Of a stretch of 64,000 bases of DNA, positions 62,491 through 64,000 are shown one piece after another; the stretch's first letter is position 1; each line of letters opens with the position of its first letter. The stretch covers positions 304,483 to 368,482 of the forward strand of contig NZ_FNOX01000007.1 of the NCBI RefSeq assembly GCF_900107155.1, in the 5' to 3' direction. Position numbers and translations under genes: made by a program. The notes under the pieces were generated by a model. It did no database searches. It had not been told where the DNA came from and saw nothing but the letters and a program-made list of their open reading frames with translations. This DNA is from Pseudomonas salomonii. GTDB taxonomy: Bacteria > Pseudomonadota > Gammaproteobacteria > Pseudomonadales > Pseudomonadaceae.

Positions 62491-63999
62491 TTACTGCGCG
62501 GTCGGGCCGACTTCACGCATCGGCTTGCCACGCACCGGCGCATCGCCTGCCACGTAGTAATCCGCCGTGCTGCGCGGCAGCGGCTGGCGGCCACGGATCT
62601 TGTCGGCAATTTTCTCGGCGATCATGATCGTCGGCGCGTTGAGGTTGCCGGTGGTGATGATCGGCATGATCGACGCATCCACAACACGCAAGCCCTGCAT
62701 GCCATGCACGCGGCCTTCGGCATCCACTACGGCCATCTCGTCGGTGCCCATTTTGCACGAGCAGGACGGGTGGAACGCAGTTTCGGCGTGCTCGCGGATG
62801 AACTTGTCCAGCTGCTCATCGGTTTGCACGTCAATACCTGGGCTGATTTCACGGCCACGGTATTGGTCGAGTGCCGGCTGCTGCATGATTTCGCGGGTCA
62901 GGCGAATGCCATCGCGGAATTCCTGCCAGTCCTGTTCGGTGGCCATGTAGTTGAAGAGGATGCTCGGGTAGTCCCGAGGGTTCTTCGACTTCAATTGCAC
63001 GCGGCCACGGCTTGGCGAACGCATGGAGCCCATGTGCGCCTGGAAACCGTGCTCTTTCACACCGTTGCTGCCGTTGTAGTTAATCGCGACCGGCAGGAAG
63101 TGGTACTGGATGTTCGGCCAATCGAAGTCTTCACGGGTGCGGATAAAACCGCCCGCTTCGAACTGGTTGCTGGCGCCGATGCCGGTGCCGTTGAACAGCC
63201 ATTCCGCACCGATAGCCGGTTGGTTGTACCAGAGCAGCGACGGGTACAGCGACACTGGCTGGGTGCAGGCGTATTGCAGGTACAGCTCAAGGTGGTCCTG
63301 CAGGTTTTCGCCGACGCCGGGCAGGTCGTGGACCACCGGGATGTCGAGGCTTTCCAGCAGTTTGGCCGGGCCCACACCGGAGCGTTGCAGCAGTTGCGGC
63401 GAAGCGATGGCGCCGCTGCACACCAGTACTTCTTTACGCGCACGGGCTTCAACGCGCTCTTCGGCCGCGCCGATCAGGTAACGCACGCCCACGGCACGCT
63501 TGCCTTCAAACAACACTTTGTCGGTAAGGGCGTGGGTGACGATGGTCAGGGTCGAGCGCTTCTTGGCCGTGTCCAGGTAACCGCGTGCGGTGCTGGCGCG
63601 ACGGCCTTTAGGCGTGACGGTACGGTCCATCGGGCCGAAGCCTTCTTGCTGGTAGCCGTTCAAGTCGTCGGTACGCGGGTAACCGGCCTGTACGCCGGCT
63701 TCAACCATGGCGTGGAACAGCGGGTTGTTGCCGGCTTTCGGCGTGGTCACGCTGACCGGGCCGTCGCCACCGTGGTAGTCGTTGGGGCCGATGTCGCGGG
63801 TTTCGGCTTTACGGAAATAGGGCAGGCAGTCGAGGTAGGTCCAGTTTTCCAGACCGGGCAGTTTTGCCCAGTTGTCGTAGTCCAGGGCGTTGCCACGGAT
63901 GTAGCACATGCCGTTGATCAGCGAAGAACCGCCCAGGCCTTTGCCGCGACCGCATTCCATCCGACGGCCGTCCATGTGTGGCTCTGGGTCGGTTTCGTA
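62491..63999 (-). CDS. betA: Choline dehydrogenase, C-terminal part (5' end outside window)
   Basis: About 502 residues of a GMC-family flavoprotein that oxidises choline to betaine aldehyde at the membrane. The frame is open through the right edge (YETDPEPHM, then DGRRMECGRGKGLGGSSLIN). Conserved AFHPSCSCKMG with active-site His and VVDASIMPIITTGNLNAPTI are present. The N-terminal FAD GxGxxG is beyond the window. betB/betI would be expected further on. Confidence 0.94.
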   Translation of the reverse strand, partial: YETDPEPHMDGRRMECGRGKGLGGSSLINGMCYIRGNALDYDNWAKLPGLENWTYLDCLPYFRKAETRDIGPNDYHGGDGPVSVTTPKAGNNPLFHAMVEAGVQAGYPRTDDLNGYQQEGFGPMDRTVTPKGRRASTARGYLDTAKKRSTLTIVTHALTDKVLFEGKRAVGVRYLIGAAEERVEARARKEVLVCSGAIASPQLLQRSGVGPAKLLESLDIPVVHDLPGVGENLQDHLELYLQYACTQPVSLYPSLLWYNQPAIGAEWLFNGTGIGASNQFEAGGFIRTREDFDWPNIQYHFLPVAINYNGSNGVKEHGFQAHMGSMRSPSRGRVQLKSKNPRDYPSILFNYMATEQDWQEFRDGIRLTREIMQQPALDQYRGREISPGIDVQTDEQLDKFIREHAETAFHPSCSCKMGTDEMAVVDAEGRVHGMQGLRVVDASIMPIITTGNLNAPTIMIAEKIADKIRGRQPLPRSTADYYVAGDAPVRGKPMREVGPTAQ

Positions 64000-64000
64000 G

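Overview
The window is chromosomal DNA from a fluorescent Pseudomonas, most likely the P. fluorescens group. The evidence is high GC, dense use of both strands, a complete malonate decarboxylase operon of the Pseudomonas type, the metK–ArsR/methyltransferase–tkt–epd–pgk–fba order known from P. aeruginosa, and two abundant short interspersed repeat families. One family has GATCGTTCCCACGC ends; the other is a REPIN-like TGTGGGAGCGGGCTTGCTCGCGA family. No rRNA, tRNA, IS transposase, phage gene or CRISPR array was recognised. Identifications come from reading translations and motifs; no database search was run.

Layout: 1–2.7 kb holds the end of a Chp-type chemotaxis operon (chpA C-terminus, chpC), a 257-bp tandem duplication of the chpC end, and a small DUF3077/DUF6124-like gene behind a structured leader. 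2.9–11.2 kb is mdcABCDEGHLM with the convergent LysR gene mdcR. The operon makes the ACP-bound prosthetic group, loads and decarboxylates malonate, and imports it. 11.5–16.5 kb carries a hemolysin III protein, a LysR regulator divergent from a DadA-like oxidase/RidA/binding-protein unit, and rsmE. 16.6–24 kb has bioA, cytochrome b561, YceI, a GcvA-like regulator, an NTF2-fold protein, rhlE and an orphan periplasmic binding protein.

24–36.6 kb is rich in the activated methyl cycle: metF and ahcY behind an S-adenosylhomocysteine riboswitch, and metK behind an ArsR–methyltransferase gene that starts beside a perfect 26-bp palindrome. Between them lie a thioesterase, an FNT channel, a CPA1 antiporter, a MAPEG protein, mltA, a lipoprotein cytochrome c', a DUF1090 protein and ligB. 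36.8–43.3 kb is central carbon metabolism (tkt, epd, pgk, two lipoproteins, fba).

43.3–47 kb is an accessory pocket. It contains hipBA bracketed by a 37-bp duplicated terminator, a second DUF3077-like gene whose leader matches the one at 2.3 kb, a frameshifted secreted protein and a PL7 alginate lyase. 47–64 kb holds a REC-PAS-GGDEF-EAL protein, a YgjP-like peptidase, a winged-helix protein, a GNAT protein, a binding protein, a YccS-like membrane protein, a flavoprotein, dbpA, an rhlA-like gene with an MFS exporter, a TldD/PmbA-family pair, and the 5'-truncated (by the window edge) betA.

The strongest candidate for something little described is the pair of near-identical three-way-junction leaders (2329–2416 plus, 45313–45396 minus) in front of unrelated-looking small Pseudomonas proteins. 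Their fold recalls phage C4 antisense RNA.
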